Shown piece by piece: positions 36,126 through 44,242 of a stretch of 44,242 bases of DNA. Position numbers and translations under genes: made by a program. This DNA comes from Bryobacterales bacterium (lineage in GTDB: Bacteria > Acidobacteriota > Terriglobia > Bryobacterales > Bryobacteraceae), in the NCBI GenBank assembly GCA_026129915.1, contig JAHCHD010000025.1, forward strand, positions 1-44,242, written 5' to 3'. Numbering within the stretch: position 1 is the first letter of the stretch; each line of letters starts with the position of its first letter. The notes below the pieces were generated by a model, which saw nothing but the letters and a program-made list of their open reading frames with translations, ran no database searches and was not told the origin of the DNA.

Positions 36126-37571
36126 TTACAGTCCTGCCTTCTTCAGAGGGCGTCCACCCGCTGCTTCACCGCTGGATCCATGTGAAGCACGTCAGCCAGC
36201 GACGGGTGAAGCCTCTTCGGGCCACTTTCTGGTGGCGTCGACCCCCATTTTGGAGCCGAAGTGGGCAGACGGCTGGCGTGGTCGAGCGAATCCACGGGCC
36301 CAAGCACCATTTCGATGTCGCTGAGGTCGATGTTATTGAGGGGCCTTCCATGCTACTTCGCTCACGTCCTGCACGTTCACATCCTCGTCCACCACGACGA
36401 TGCACTTTGAACATCGCCTGGCCGGTGCCCCAGATGGAGTGCATTACCTTGCGGGCGTGCCCAGGATAGGCTTTCCGAATCGAGACCAGAATGAGATTGT
36501 GGAAGACCCCTTCCGGGCGGCACATCACAGATATCCACCACTTCGGGCAATTGCAGCTTCATCAATGTGGAAGATGCGCTCAACCGCCTTGCCCATCCAG
36601 AAATCCTCCATAGGTGGCGGACCCACAATGGTGGCGGCATACACCGGCTTCTTGCGGTGGGTAACGCAGGTAATGTGGAAGACGGGGTAGTCGTCGTCGA
36701 GGGAATAGAAGCCGGTGTGGTCGCCGAAAGGTCCTTCGCGGCGAAGTTCACCCAACTCCACGTAGCCCTCCAGCACGATCTCCGCGTCGGCTGGCACCAG
36801 CAGATCGTTCGTCTCGCTCTTCACCATGCGTACGGGTTCGTTTCGCAGGAAGCCAGCGAACATCATCTCGTCGATGTCGGGGGGCAGCGGAGCAATGGCG
36901 GAAAAGGTCACCGCTGGGTCAGCGCCAATTGCCACCGAGATCGGCATCCGCATGTCCTTGCCTTCAGCATTCAACTGCCGGTAGTGGTCAGCGCCTTGCT
37001 TGTGGGTTTGCCAGTGCATGCCGCAGGTCTTGTCGTCGAACACCTGCATCCGGTACATGCCGCAGTTGGGCTTGCCTGTCCTGCGACTGCGCGAAAACAC
37101 CAAGGGCAAGGTGATGTAGCGGCCGCCATCATCGGGCCAGCAATGCAGGATCGGGAAGGAGTCAAGCGAAAACTGCCCTTCCCGCAGGATGACTTCCTTG
37201 CAAGCCCCATCGGATACCGTCTTAGGGAAGATGTTCGAGAGCTCGCCCAGTTTGGGCAGCATCTTCATCGCGCCCATGATGCCCTCTGGCTTCTTGAGTT
37301 CCTTTAGCTCAGTGATGCGGACCGCGATGTCGTCCATGCGCTCCACCCCAAGGGCAATGGCCATGCGCCGGTCGCTCGCAAAGGCGTTGATCAGCAGTGG
37401 GATCTGTGATCCCTTGGGGTTCTCAAACAGCAGTGCGGGACCGCCCTGTTTGGCTCCGCGGTCAGCAAACTCAGTGATTTCCAGATAGGGGTCTACCTCG
37501 AAAGGGATGCGTTTGAGTTCCTTCTTCTTCTCAAGGGTGCGAATGAAATCCTGTAGATCGTCGTGGGGCAT
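36126..37571 (-). pseudogene. UbiD-family decarboxylase, 3' quarter broken by indels
   Basis: From ATG 37571 the frame is a normal UbiD-family (prenylated-FMN) decarboxylase: PHDDLQDFIRTLEKKKELKR, GPALLFENPKG, RYITLPLVFSRS, MYRMQVFDDKTCGMHWQTHK, DIDEMMFAGFLRNEPVRMVK, ELRREGPFGDHTGFYS and FWMGKAVERIF (about residue 335). It then breaks. [83 protein letters not shown] and FTRRW are all recognisable but in different frames, through at least six small indels between 36570 and 36144, most in short homopolymer runs. With these repaired the gene ends at TAA 36126-36128, giving about 481 residues, the family length. As sequenced it stops at 36525 (348 residues). Confidence 0.88.
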
Positions 37572-37727
37572 CGGGTTCGGCTTTCAGCGCGGAATGCTCG
37601 TGTGAGCAATGTGCGGGTGGGTTCCCGGCCGCGCATCTACTATGATGATTCATTTGGGCTTGATTGCGCCGAAAGTAGAGGCATTTGCACCGCAGCGGAT
37701 GCCCGGCGCGGAAAGTGAGAACAGGCA

Positions 37728-38463
37728 GTGAGCAAGAGAATTGCATTGGTTACAGGCGCCAGCCAGCATCGGGCGCACATGTGCGCAGCAGTTGGCGGCA
37801 GCAGGACATCACGTGGTGCTGGCAGCACGCCAGGCGGAGAAGTTGGAAGAGGTGGCGGCTGAGCTCCGCGCGGCCGGCGGCGAAGCCAGCGTGTGTGCCT
37901 TGGATCTGGCCAACACCGCTGGCATCGAACCCGCACTGAAGGAGTTGCTCGCACAAGTGGGCCAGGTAGACGTGCTGGTAAACAATGCCGGCATCACCAA
38001 AGACATGCTGGCGATGCGGATGAAGCTGGAGGACTGGGACGAGGTGCTTCGTGTGAATCTGACGAGCGCATTCCAGGTGAGCCAGGTGCTGATGCAGTCG
38101 ATGATCAAGAAGCGCTGGGGCCGGATCATCAACATCAGTTCCGTGGTGGCGCAGACGGGCAATGCAGGCCAGGCGAATTACGTGGCTTCGAAGGCGGGGC
38201 TGATTGGCCTCACCAAGACTCTGGCGTTGGAACTGGCCTCCCGCAACATCACGGTGAACGCGGTAGCGCCCGGCTTCATTGAAACCGACATGACCGCGGT
38301 GCTGAATGAGCAGATCCGGGAGCGATTGCTGGGGCTGATCCCGGCGAAGCGCTTTGGCACAGCCGAGGACATCGCAGGGGTGGTAACCTTCCTCGCCAGC
38401 GACGCAGCCAGCTACATCACCGGGCAGACAATTGGGGTAAATGGCGGCATGGCAATGCCTTAG
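37728..38463 (+). pseudogene. fabG: 3-oxoacyl-ACP reductase (SDR), 2-nt deletion in the cofactor motif
   Basis: From GTG 37728 the frame reads SKRIALVTGASQ, then is lost because two bases are missing near 37765. In the next frame it resumes as IGRTCAQQLAAAGHHVVLAA and continues intact to VNGGMAMP. Restoring GG gives TGASQGIGRTCAQQL, the TGxxxGxG NAD(P)-binding motif. The rest is typical FabG: NNAGITKDMLAMRM, the catalytic INISSVVAQTGN, YVASKAGLIGLTK (Y-x3-K), VAPGFIETDMT, and DAASYITGQTIGVNGG. Without the repair only an N-terminally truncated 240-residue product from a TTG at 37741 could be made, lacking the cofactor loop. It is divergent from the ubiD-family gene. Confidence 0.88.
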
Positions 38464-38485
38464 CTTCGGGCTGCCGGGCGTACTG

Positions 38486-40984
38486 CTACTTCGCGACCGG
38501 CTTCGCGCTGGCCAGATAGATGGCGTTTAGCAGCAGCTTGAAGGTAGCGAAGGTCTGGCCGCGATGCTGGGGGCGAATACCGAAGAGGATCACCCGGCCC
38601 TTGCCCATACGGACCTCTGTGACCGCGTCCCTTCCCTTAATCGCGTTCTCGCCGGTGATCCAGCCACTGGCCAGCAGGTCAGTGATGGAATAGCGGGCCA
38701 GTGTTCGTACTTCCGCCTCCGTGGTACGGCGGTCGCGCCCGGCGGTGGATTCAAACGCATAGCCGCCATTCACGAACGCCGTGGTACGCGCTGGCATGCC
38801 CGCTGTCAGCGTGTCACCCTGCAGCACGTCCAGGCGCACAATAGCTCCAGGAGCTTTAAAGGTTCCCGTTCGAACCACATTGGCTACGGGCAACGGAAAC
38901 ATGCTGATGGGGAGTTCCGTGGCAGCGCCCATGGTAATGAGTGTGCCGCCCTGTTCCACGAATTCACGCAGGGCAACCACGCCCTCCATGCCGACGCCTC
39001 CCGTGAACTCGGGCCGCATCAAGCTCTTCGCGGCGCTTTCGGCATTGTCGATGTAGCTGCTGGTGACGGTGGGCACACCGGGCTGATAGCCATGCAGGAT
39101 CACCGCCGTGGTTTGCGATGCAATTAGGATGGTGTCGAAGCGTTCCCTCAGGTTGCCGGCGCGCACGCCGTCGTTGCGAAGTTGTTCAAAGGGCACACGG
39201 TAATAGTCAAGCATCCATTGGGTCCAGCCACCATCCATGTCTCCGCGATGGGGGACGTACATGCCCACGCGAGGAGATCGCAGCTCCACCGCCGCCGAGT
39301 CTGGTGAGTTCGCTGGGAGGAAGTTCCCGCTGCTGGCCAGACGCACGGGCTGGCTCGACTTCAGGGCGTCGGCCACGGCCCAGAACGACGCATTCTGCCT
39401 TCGATCCCAGACAGGCTGGGGAGTTGAGAGTTCAGGCAAGTTGGCTAGACTCGCCTGGAACTGGTCGTTGATGCGAACGACGTCAACTCCCATCTGTAAG
39501 GAAAGCGTATAGCCCGAGGAATCATAAGGGGAAAGCACGGGGCCGCCATTTGGGCGGATTTCCGGATACTTGTGCGGCTCCAGCAGATCCATCAGGTAGC
39601 CACGGAAGGGCTGGGCGGCAGGGATAACGTAACTGCCCGCCGGATACTCTCGCCCGTCCGCGGTGAATCCGGCGATGGCTCGCTCCACGCGAACGCCGTT
39701 GGCTTGCAGGCGACGGGTCATCTCCTGCGCGCTAGAGGGGTCCCATTGCTCTGCGGAAACGACATAGGCGTAGGGCGAACCGCGCTTGCCGGCCTCAATT
39801 TGATCCTGTGCCAGTCGCCAGGCATTGAAGCTCCAGTGCTGCGGCATACTGGCAGCGAGGTTCAGCACAGCCATGCTGGCGGTGAGGTTGTAACCCACCG
39901 CGTCGCCGAGGCTCCATCGGCCACCCTTCCAAGGGTTGGGATAAAAGATGCTGGGCTTATCGGTGGGCATGCCGTTTGCGAAATTGCGGGGGAAGCGCGC
40001 GGAGTCGTAAACGTAAGGCGTGGCGTAATAATACCCTGCCGTTTCGGTGAGGATGCCGTGCATGTTGTGGAATGGCGGCGTGGTGCGCATGCCGCCATTC
40101 CACCAGCCATCAAAGCTGATATAGGAGATCGCACCAGGCTTGCCTTCCAACGCCAGACGTTCCTTGATGGTTTGCCCAATCAGACCAATGCCTTCCACCA
40201 CCGCGGACGGTATTGCCGGATTTAGCGGCTCGGAGTAAGGCGGCACGAACATGCGCGCGGGAAACGGCGCGGTCTGGTGCTGGTTGTAGACGATGTGCGG
40301 AAACCAATCCTGGTACAGAACCTTCGAGACGTGGCGTGTTTCAGCAAGGTTCAGCATGTACCAATCGCGGTTGTTATCGTGGCCGGAGTACTTCTGATAG
40401 AGGCCCGGGTAGGCAGCAATCTCGTATTCCGTGCCTACATTGCGGCGATACCACTCGGTGATCATCTGCAGCCCGTCCGGGTTGGTTACGGGCACAAGCA
40501 GCAGGATGACGTTGTCGAGGATCTGGCGAATCTCAGTACTATCTTCGCTAAGCAGCCTGTGCGCCAGAAGTGGGGCGTGCTGCGACGGGGTTACCTCCGT
40601 GGAGTGCATGCTGCAGTCGATCCACACAATTGCCTTGGCCTGCGCCGCCATCTGCCGGGCTTCCTCTTCCCCCACCTCAGCGAGCGCCAGTTTCCGCTGC
40701 ATCTGTTGGTACTCAGCAAGGCGGGCCAAATTGGCCGGGGAGGAAATATATGCCATCAGCATGGAACGGCCTTCGGAACTCTGGCCGATCTCCACAACCT
40801 GCATACGGTCACTTTCCCTGGCTAAGGTTTCAAAGTAGCTACGGATCTGGTCGTAGTCAGCCAGCTTGTAGTCATCGCCCGGAAGGAAGCCGAAATGCGC
40901 CTGAGGAGGCGTGACCTGGCCTACGGCCGACGCAATAAAAATCAGGCATAGTACGAGCGGGCGCAGCAGGGTTCGGGAAAGCAT
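38486..40984 (-). CDS. Secreted M14-family zinc carboxypeptidase-like protein
   Basis: The 832-residue exported protein has a signal peptide (LLRPLVLCLIFIASAVGQ, residues 6-23). An M14 peptidase domain follows: EIGQSSEGRSMLMAYIS, the zinc motif SMHSTE (H127, E130), VTNPDGLQM, and GHDNNRDWYMLNLAETR. The second half, with LREFVEQGGTLITMGAAT and GKGRVILFGIRPQHRGQT, resembles a glutamine-amidotransferase-like fold seen in large M14-like proteins of Acidobacteriota. ATG 40984 is chosen since the signal peptide begins there; a GTG at 41020 is in frame but would overlap the divergent aguB start. It probably trims peptides in the periplasm or outside. Confidence 0.85.
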   Translation of the reverse strand: MLSRTLLRPLVLCLIFIASAVGQVTPPQAHFGFLPGDDYKLADYDQIRSYFETLARESDRMQVVEIGQSSEGRSMLMAYISSPANLARLAEYQQMQRKLALAEVGEEEARQMAAQAKAIVWIDCSMHSTEVTPSQHAPLLAHRLLSEDSTEIRQILDNVILLLVPVTNPDGLQMITEWYRRNVGTEYEIAAYPGLYQKYSGHDNNRDWYMLNLAETRHVSKVLYQDWFPHIVYNQHQTAPFPARMFVPPYSEPLNPAIPSAVVEGIGLIGQTIKERLALEGKPGAISYISFDGWWNGGMRTTPPFHNMHGILTETAGYYYATPYVYDSARFPRNFANGMPTDKPSIFYPNPWKGGRWSLGDAVGYNLTASMAVLNLAASMPQHWSFNAWRLAQDQIEAGKRGSPYAYVVSAEQWDPSSAQEMTRRLQANGVRVERAIAGFTADGREYPAGSYVIPAAQPFRGYLMDLLEPHKYPEIRPNGGPVLSPYDSSGYTLSLQMGVDVVRINDQFQASLANLPELSTPQPVWDRRQNASFWAVADALKSSQPVRLASSGNFLPANSPDSAAVELRSPRVGMYVPHRGDMDGGWTQWMLDYYRVPFEQLRNDGVRAGNLRERFDTILIASQTTAVILHGYQPGVPTVTSSYIDNAESAAKSLMRPEFTGGVGMEGVVALREFVEQGGTLITMGAATELPISMFPLPVANVVRTGTFKAPGAIVRLDVLQGDTLTAGMPARTTAFVNGGYAFESTAGRDRRTTEAEVRTLARYSITDLLASGWITGENAIKGRDAVTEVRMGKGRVILFGIRPQHRGQTFATFKLLLNAIYLASAKPVAK

Positions 40985-41000
40985 ATAGCACAATAGTAAT

Positions 41001-41891
41001 ATGCCTTTCTCTGCTGGCACGGCCTTCCAAATTGGCCTGGTGCAAATGACCTGTTCGGAAGATCCGAGCGAGAACCTTCAGAAAGCCGTAGCGAGGATTC
41101 GCGACGCCGCCGCGCAAGGCGCACAAGTGGTGTGCCTGCAGGAACTCTTCCGCTCACAGTATTTCTGCCGCAAGGAAGATGCGGCCCTGTTTGACCTCGC
41201 GGAGCCTATCCCCGGCGATAGCACGGACGTGATCGGAAGGGTCGCCAGGGAATGTGGTGTGGTGGTGGTGGCGTCGCTGTTTGAGCGCCGGGCCGCGGGG
41301 CTTTACCACAACACTGCCGCAGTCCTGGATGCCGATGGCAGTCTGCTGGGCATCTACCGCAAGATGCACATCCCCGATGATCCTCTCTACTACGAGAAGT
41401 TCTACTTCACTCCGGGCGACCTGGGTTTTCGGCACTTCGATACCAAGTTTGGCCGCATTGCGGTGCTGGTCTGCTGGGATCAGTGGTATCCGGAGGCGGC
41501 GCGGCTGGCTTCGCTGAGCGGGGCAAGTGTACTGTTTTACCCCACCGCGATTGGCTGGCACCCGCATGAGAAAGCCGAGTTTGGCGAGGCGCAGCGCGAC
41601 GCCTGGATCACCATCCAGCGCAGCCATGCCATCGCCAACGGCATCTACGTGGCCGCGGTGAATCGCACCGGGTTTGAGGGCACACCGGACGATGGCCTGG
41701 AGTTCTGGGGCAGCAGTTTTGTGAGCGACCCGTTTGGGCGGGTGCTGGCGGAGGCTTCCGTGGAAAAGGAGGAGATCCTGGTAACCACAATTGAACCCCG
41801 CCATCAGGAGGATGTGCGCCGAAACTGGCCCTTCTTCCGGGACCGCCGCATTGACGCCTACGCGCCTATCCTGAACCGGTGGAACCAGTAG
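41001..41891 (+). CDS. aguB: N-carbamoylputrescine amidase
   Basis: A nitrilase-superfamily amidase of 296 residues that hydrolyses N-carbamoylputrescine to putrescine, CO2 and ammonia. The E-K-C triad is E48 in CLQELF, K121 in YRKMHIPDDPLYYEKFYF and C158 in VLVCWDQWYPEAARL. KMHIPDDPxxYEKFYFTPGD and NRTGFEGTPDDGLEFWGSSF are specific to AguB-type enzymes. It begins 16 bp from the start of the divergent peptidase gene and ends immediately before aguA, so the two form one operon. Confidence 0.95.
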   Translation: MPFSAGTAFQIGLVQMTCSEDPSENLQKAVARIRDAAAQGAQVVCLQELFRSQYFCRKEDAALFDLAEPIPGDSTDVIGRVARECGVVVVASLFERRAAGLYHNTAAVLDADGSLLGIYRKMHIPDDPLYYEKFYFTPGDLGFRHFDTKFGRIAVLVCWDQWYPEAARLASLSGASVLFYPTAIGWHPHEKAEFGEAQRDAWITIQRSHAIANGIYVAAVNRTGFEGTPDDGLEFWGSSFVSDPFGRVLAEASVEKEEILVTTIEPRHQEDVRRNWPFFRDRRIDAYAPILNRWNQ

Positions 41892-42959
41892 ATGGTTCTC
41901 GCGAACTCGAACAACACCTTGCCCCGGCTACGCATGCCGGCGGAATGGGAACCGCACGAAGCCACCTGGCTTGCGTGGCCGCACGAGCGCAGCGACTGGC
42001 CAGGCAAGTTCGCCCCAGTTCCATGGATTTATGGCGACATCGTGCGGCACCTTTCGGAAGTGGAGAAGGTGCGCATCCTGGTGCGTGACCAGAAAGTGCG
42101 GCGCGAGGCGGAACGCTGCTGCGTGAAGAGCCACGCGCGGATGGAGAACGTCGAGTTCTACGAGGTGCCCACCGACCGAAGTTGGACGCGCGACTTCTGC
42201 CCTATCTTCGTGAAGACCTCGACGGGCGTAACCGCAATTACAGACTGGCAGTTTAACGGGTGGGCGAAGTACCCGAACTCGCTGCTGGATGACGGGGTAC
42301 CGTCGTTTGTCGCCGCGGCGTTGCGAATGAAGCGCTGGCAGCCGAAGCACCGGCGGCGGCGCATCGTGCTGGAGGGCGGCAGCATCGATGTGAATGGCGC
42401 CGGGATGATGTTGACCACCGAGGAGTGCCTGCTGAGTGAGGTGCAGGAACGCAACCCGGGCATGCTGCGCGAGGATTACGAAGCGGTGTTCCATGAGTGG
42501 CTGGGTGTGGAAAAGGTAATCTGGCTCCGCAACGGCATTGCGGGCGACGATACCCACGGGCATGTGGACGACCTGGCGCGCTTCGTTAGCGAAGACACCG
42601 TGGTGATTGCCAGTGAGACTAACCGGGGCGATACGAACTTTGCGCCACTTGCGGAAAACCTGAAGATTCTGCGCGCGGCCAACAATCAGCGGGGCGACAA
42701 GCTTAAGGTGGCCACGCTGCCGATGCCGGCCCCGGTGTACTTCGATGGACAGCGTTTGCCTGCGAGCTACGCGAACTTCTACATCGCCAATGGCATCGTG
42801 CTTGTACCGGTGTTCAACGATCCAAACGACCGAGTGGCGCTGAACACCATCGCACGGGTGATGCCCGGCCATCGCGTGCTTCCCATCTATTGCCGGGATC
42901 TGGTGCTGGGATTGGGTACGCTGCATTGCATGACTCAGCAACAGCCTTTGGCGGGATGA
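41892..42959 (+). CDS. aguA: Agmatine deiminase
   Basis: The 355-residue guanidine-modifying enzyme converts agmatine to N-carbamoylputrescine, the substrate of AguB. Seen: MPAEWEPHEATWLAWPHERS, EVPTDRSWTRDFCPIF, WQFNGWAKYP, LEGGSIDVNGAG, WLRNGIAGDDTHGHVDDLAR and the catalytic Cys346 in LGTLHCMTQQQP. Its ATG follows the aguB stop with no gap, so translation is coupled. Together they complete agmatine to putrescine. No arginine decarboxylase gene lies in the window. Confidence 0.97.
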   Translation: MVLANSNNTLPRLRMPAEWEPHEATWLAWPHERSDWPGKFAPVPWIYGDIVRHLSEVEKVRILVRDQKVRREAERCCVKSHARMENVEFYEVPTDRSWTRDFCPIFVKTSTGVTAITDWQFNGWAKYPNSLLDDGVPSFVAAALRMKRWQPKHRRRRIVLEGGSIDVNGAGMMLTTEECLLSEVQERNPGMLREDYEAVFHEWLGVEKVIWLRNGIAGDDTHGHVDDLARFVSEDTVVIASETNRGDTNFAPLAENLKILRAANNQRGDKLKVATLPMPAPVYFDGQRLPASYANFYIANGIVLVPVFNDPNDRVALNTIARVMPGHRVLPIYCRDLVLGLGTLHCMTQQQPLAG

Positions 42960-42984
42960 GGAGATGCCCGCGTTAGCTCCCAAG

Positions 42985-43020
42985 AAAAAAACCGCCGATG
43001 CCCTGGCAGGACACCGGCGG
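42985..43020 (-). terminator. Intrinsic terminator of the TonB-dependent receptor gene
   Basis: On the minus strand, CCGCCG (43020-43015) pairs with CGGCGG (42997-42992), extended by two more pairs past one mismatch, and a run of seven T follows (42991-42985). It lies 35 bp past the receptor stop and could also slow convergent aguA transcripts. Confidence 0.85.
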
Positions 43021-43054
43021 CCACAATTGAGTTGATGATCCGTTGAGGATCTGC

Positions 43055-44242
43055 TTAGAACGTCATACGCAGACCCAACTGGATGCTGCGCGGCGGTGCG
43101 GCACTGCTGACCACGCCGAAGCCAGGAGCGCCAAACACGCGACCGGGAATCCCGAAGTTCGCGTGATTCGGCAGGTTCAGGAACTCAGCGCGGAACTGGA
43201 TGATGCGGCCTTCACCCGGTAGTGGGAAATTCCGCAGGACGCTCATGTCGAGCTTAAGGAACGAGTCGCCACGCAGCAGATTCACACCCTGATTACCGAA
43301 GGTCGCCGCAGCGGGTTGGCTGAAGGCGTCCGTATCGAACCAGCGACCAAGCGTTCGATCGCCCGAATCGAGATTCGGGTTGCGCGACACATCCGCGCGC
43401 AATGCACCAATCGCAGAGAACACGGTGTTGGCCTGGGTCGTCACCGTGAATGCCGGAGCCGACTGCCAGTTCATAATGCCCCCCAGGCTCCAGTTGCCCA
43501 GCACATGGCGCACTGGATTATCCGTCAGCCACTTCTTGCCGCGGCCAAACGGAAGTTCGTACACCGAACTCAGCGTTACCCGGTGGGGGATGTCGTTTTC
43601 GCTGTAGCCGTAGTCGGCGCGGCGGTTGTAGTAGTTGGAATAAGTCCCGCCAGTTGCTCCCAGCGAGGACCCACCCTCGTTCGTGTTGTTCAGGAATTTC
43701 GACCACGTGTAAGTGCTGAGGAAATTCCAACCCGACGCGAAGCGCTTTTCCGCCCGCAACAGCATTGCGTGGTAGTTGGAGACGCCCAATGTGGGTAGCA
43801 GCAACGTCACGTTGGAGAACTGCGGATAGGGCCGATTGCGGAAGTTCGATGTAGGCGTTAGCAATTCAGGCAATACCTGATTGATCGACAGGTTGGAGCT
43901 GGGCAGCTTTCGCGAAGCATTTGCAAGATACCCAGCCTCCACCATGACGTTCTTGGGCAATTGCCGTTGCAGTGTGAGGTTCCATTGCATGGAGTAGCCG
44001 GTGCGGCGGTCTTCCTCGAAAGCGGTGATCGCCTGCGTGGGGTTCACGCCGAAGCGCACGGCGCCGAAAGTGTCATCCAACACGGGTGCTGTCAACTGAT
44101 AGCTGGGGACGCCACCGCGCAGGAAGAACGGGGTGGTGATTCCGTTGTCGGGGGAGTTAATCGCCGCGCTCTGCTCAAAGCCAAGCGTTGCGGCTGCTGG
44201 CGCACCAGCATCAAACGGGTGGGCAAAGAAAACGCCCATACC
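43055..44242 (-). CDS. TonB-dependent/Oar-like receptor, C-terminal part (cut by window edge)
   Basis: The visible 395 residues are the barrel end of an acidobacterial Oar-like TonB-dependent transporter. Typical segments are MQWNLTLQRQLPKNVMVEAG, YHAMLLRAEKRFASGWNFLS, TYTWSKFLNN, HRVTLSSVYELPFGRGKKWL, LGNWSLGGIMNWQSAPAFTV and the final FRAEFLNLPNHANFG. It ends in LGLRMTF with the terminal phenylalanine needed for BAM insertion. The N-terminal carboxypeptidase-like regulatory domain and plug are beyond the right edge, so the gene is 5'-partial. These proteins import or bind large substrates, often sugars or peptides. Confidence 0.9.
   Translation of the reverse strand, partial: GMGVFFAHPFDAGAPAAATLGFEQSAAINSPDNGITTPFFLRGGVPSYQLTAPVLDDTFGAVRFGVNPTQAITAFEEDRRTGYSMQWNLTLQRQLPKNVMVEAGYLANASRKLPSSNLSINQVLPELLTPTSNFRNRPYPQFSNVTLLLPTLGVSNYHAMLLRAEKRFASGWNFLSTYTWSKFLNNTNEGGSSLGATGGTYSNYYNRRADYGYSENDIPHRVTLSSVYELPFGRGKKWLTDNPVRHVLGNWSLGGIMNWQSAPAFTVTTQANTVFSAIGALRADVSRNPNLDSGDRTLGRWFDTDAFSQPAAATFGNQGVNLLRGDSFLKLDMSVLRNFPLPGEGRIIQFRAEFLNLPNHANFGIPGRVFGAPGFGVVSSAAPPRSIQLGLRMTF

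Overview
The window looks like a piece of an Acidobacteriota chromosome, closest in style to the Bryobacter/Solibacter group. The clues are a PadR regulator paired with a long ADOP-type MacB/FtsX permease, an Oar-like TonB-dependent receptor cut by the right edge, high GC, and housekeeping genes in short mixed-strand operons. This is inference from gene content; no marker gene was compared.

Layout. Bases 1-1660 are a graveyard of accessory DNA: a HigBA-like toxin-antitoxin pair whose toxin carries an in-frame TGA, then a truncated REP-associated (Y1) transposase abutting a truncated RepB-type primase. Next come padR and its permease, an NHL-repeat lipoprotein, a HupE/UreJ-like membrane protein, a hemerythrin, a purC-cvpA-gph run, and an aspartoacylase-like secreted protein. 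On the minus strand follow nhaP2, valS (frameshifted), nadC and a YwaF-like membrane protein. A universal stress protein and a truncated Kef-type antiporter lead to a divergent cobU-cobS pair.

The most coherent system is the minus-strand operon at 27466-20856. Its six genes overlap or nearly touch: crtE, crtI, crtB, a five-helix membrane-anchored sulfite-oxidase-family molybdoenzyme with an internal twin-arginine motif, a CrtQ-like glycosyltransferase and an acyltransferase. It reads as synthesis of a glycosylated, acylated carotenoid (logic like staphyloxanthin, but with a CrtE-type C20 prenyl synthase) with a molybdoenzyme embedded in it. Two TTG starts with good ribosome binding sites occur in the operon.

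Bases 27881-35205 hold msrA, a DUF2237 gene, a Tat-exported DUF362 protein, a Fur-family regulator, a cysteine desulfurase next to mnmA (sulfur relay for tRNA 2-thiouridine), an LpxL-like acyltransferase and a HAD phosphatase. At 35231-35258, between convergent genes, lies a 28-bp site that closely matches bacterial dif (XerC/XerD) sites, so the window may contain the replication terminus. Right of it are an acyl-ACP thioesterase, a ubiD-family gene whose 3' quarter is scrambled by several small indels, a fabG with a 2-nt deletion in its NAD(P)-binding motif, an M14 peptidase, aguB-aguA (agmatine to putrescine) and the partial TonB-dependent receptor.

Frameshifts in normally important genes (valS, fabG) are notable. 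They may be assembly errors, real decay, or a sign of second copies elsewhere; the sequence alone cannot tell.
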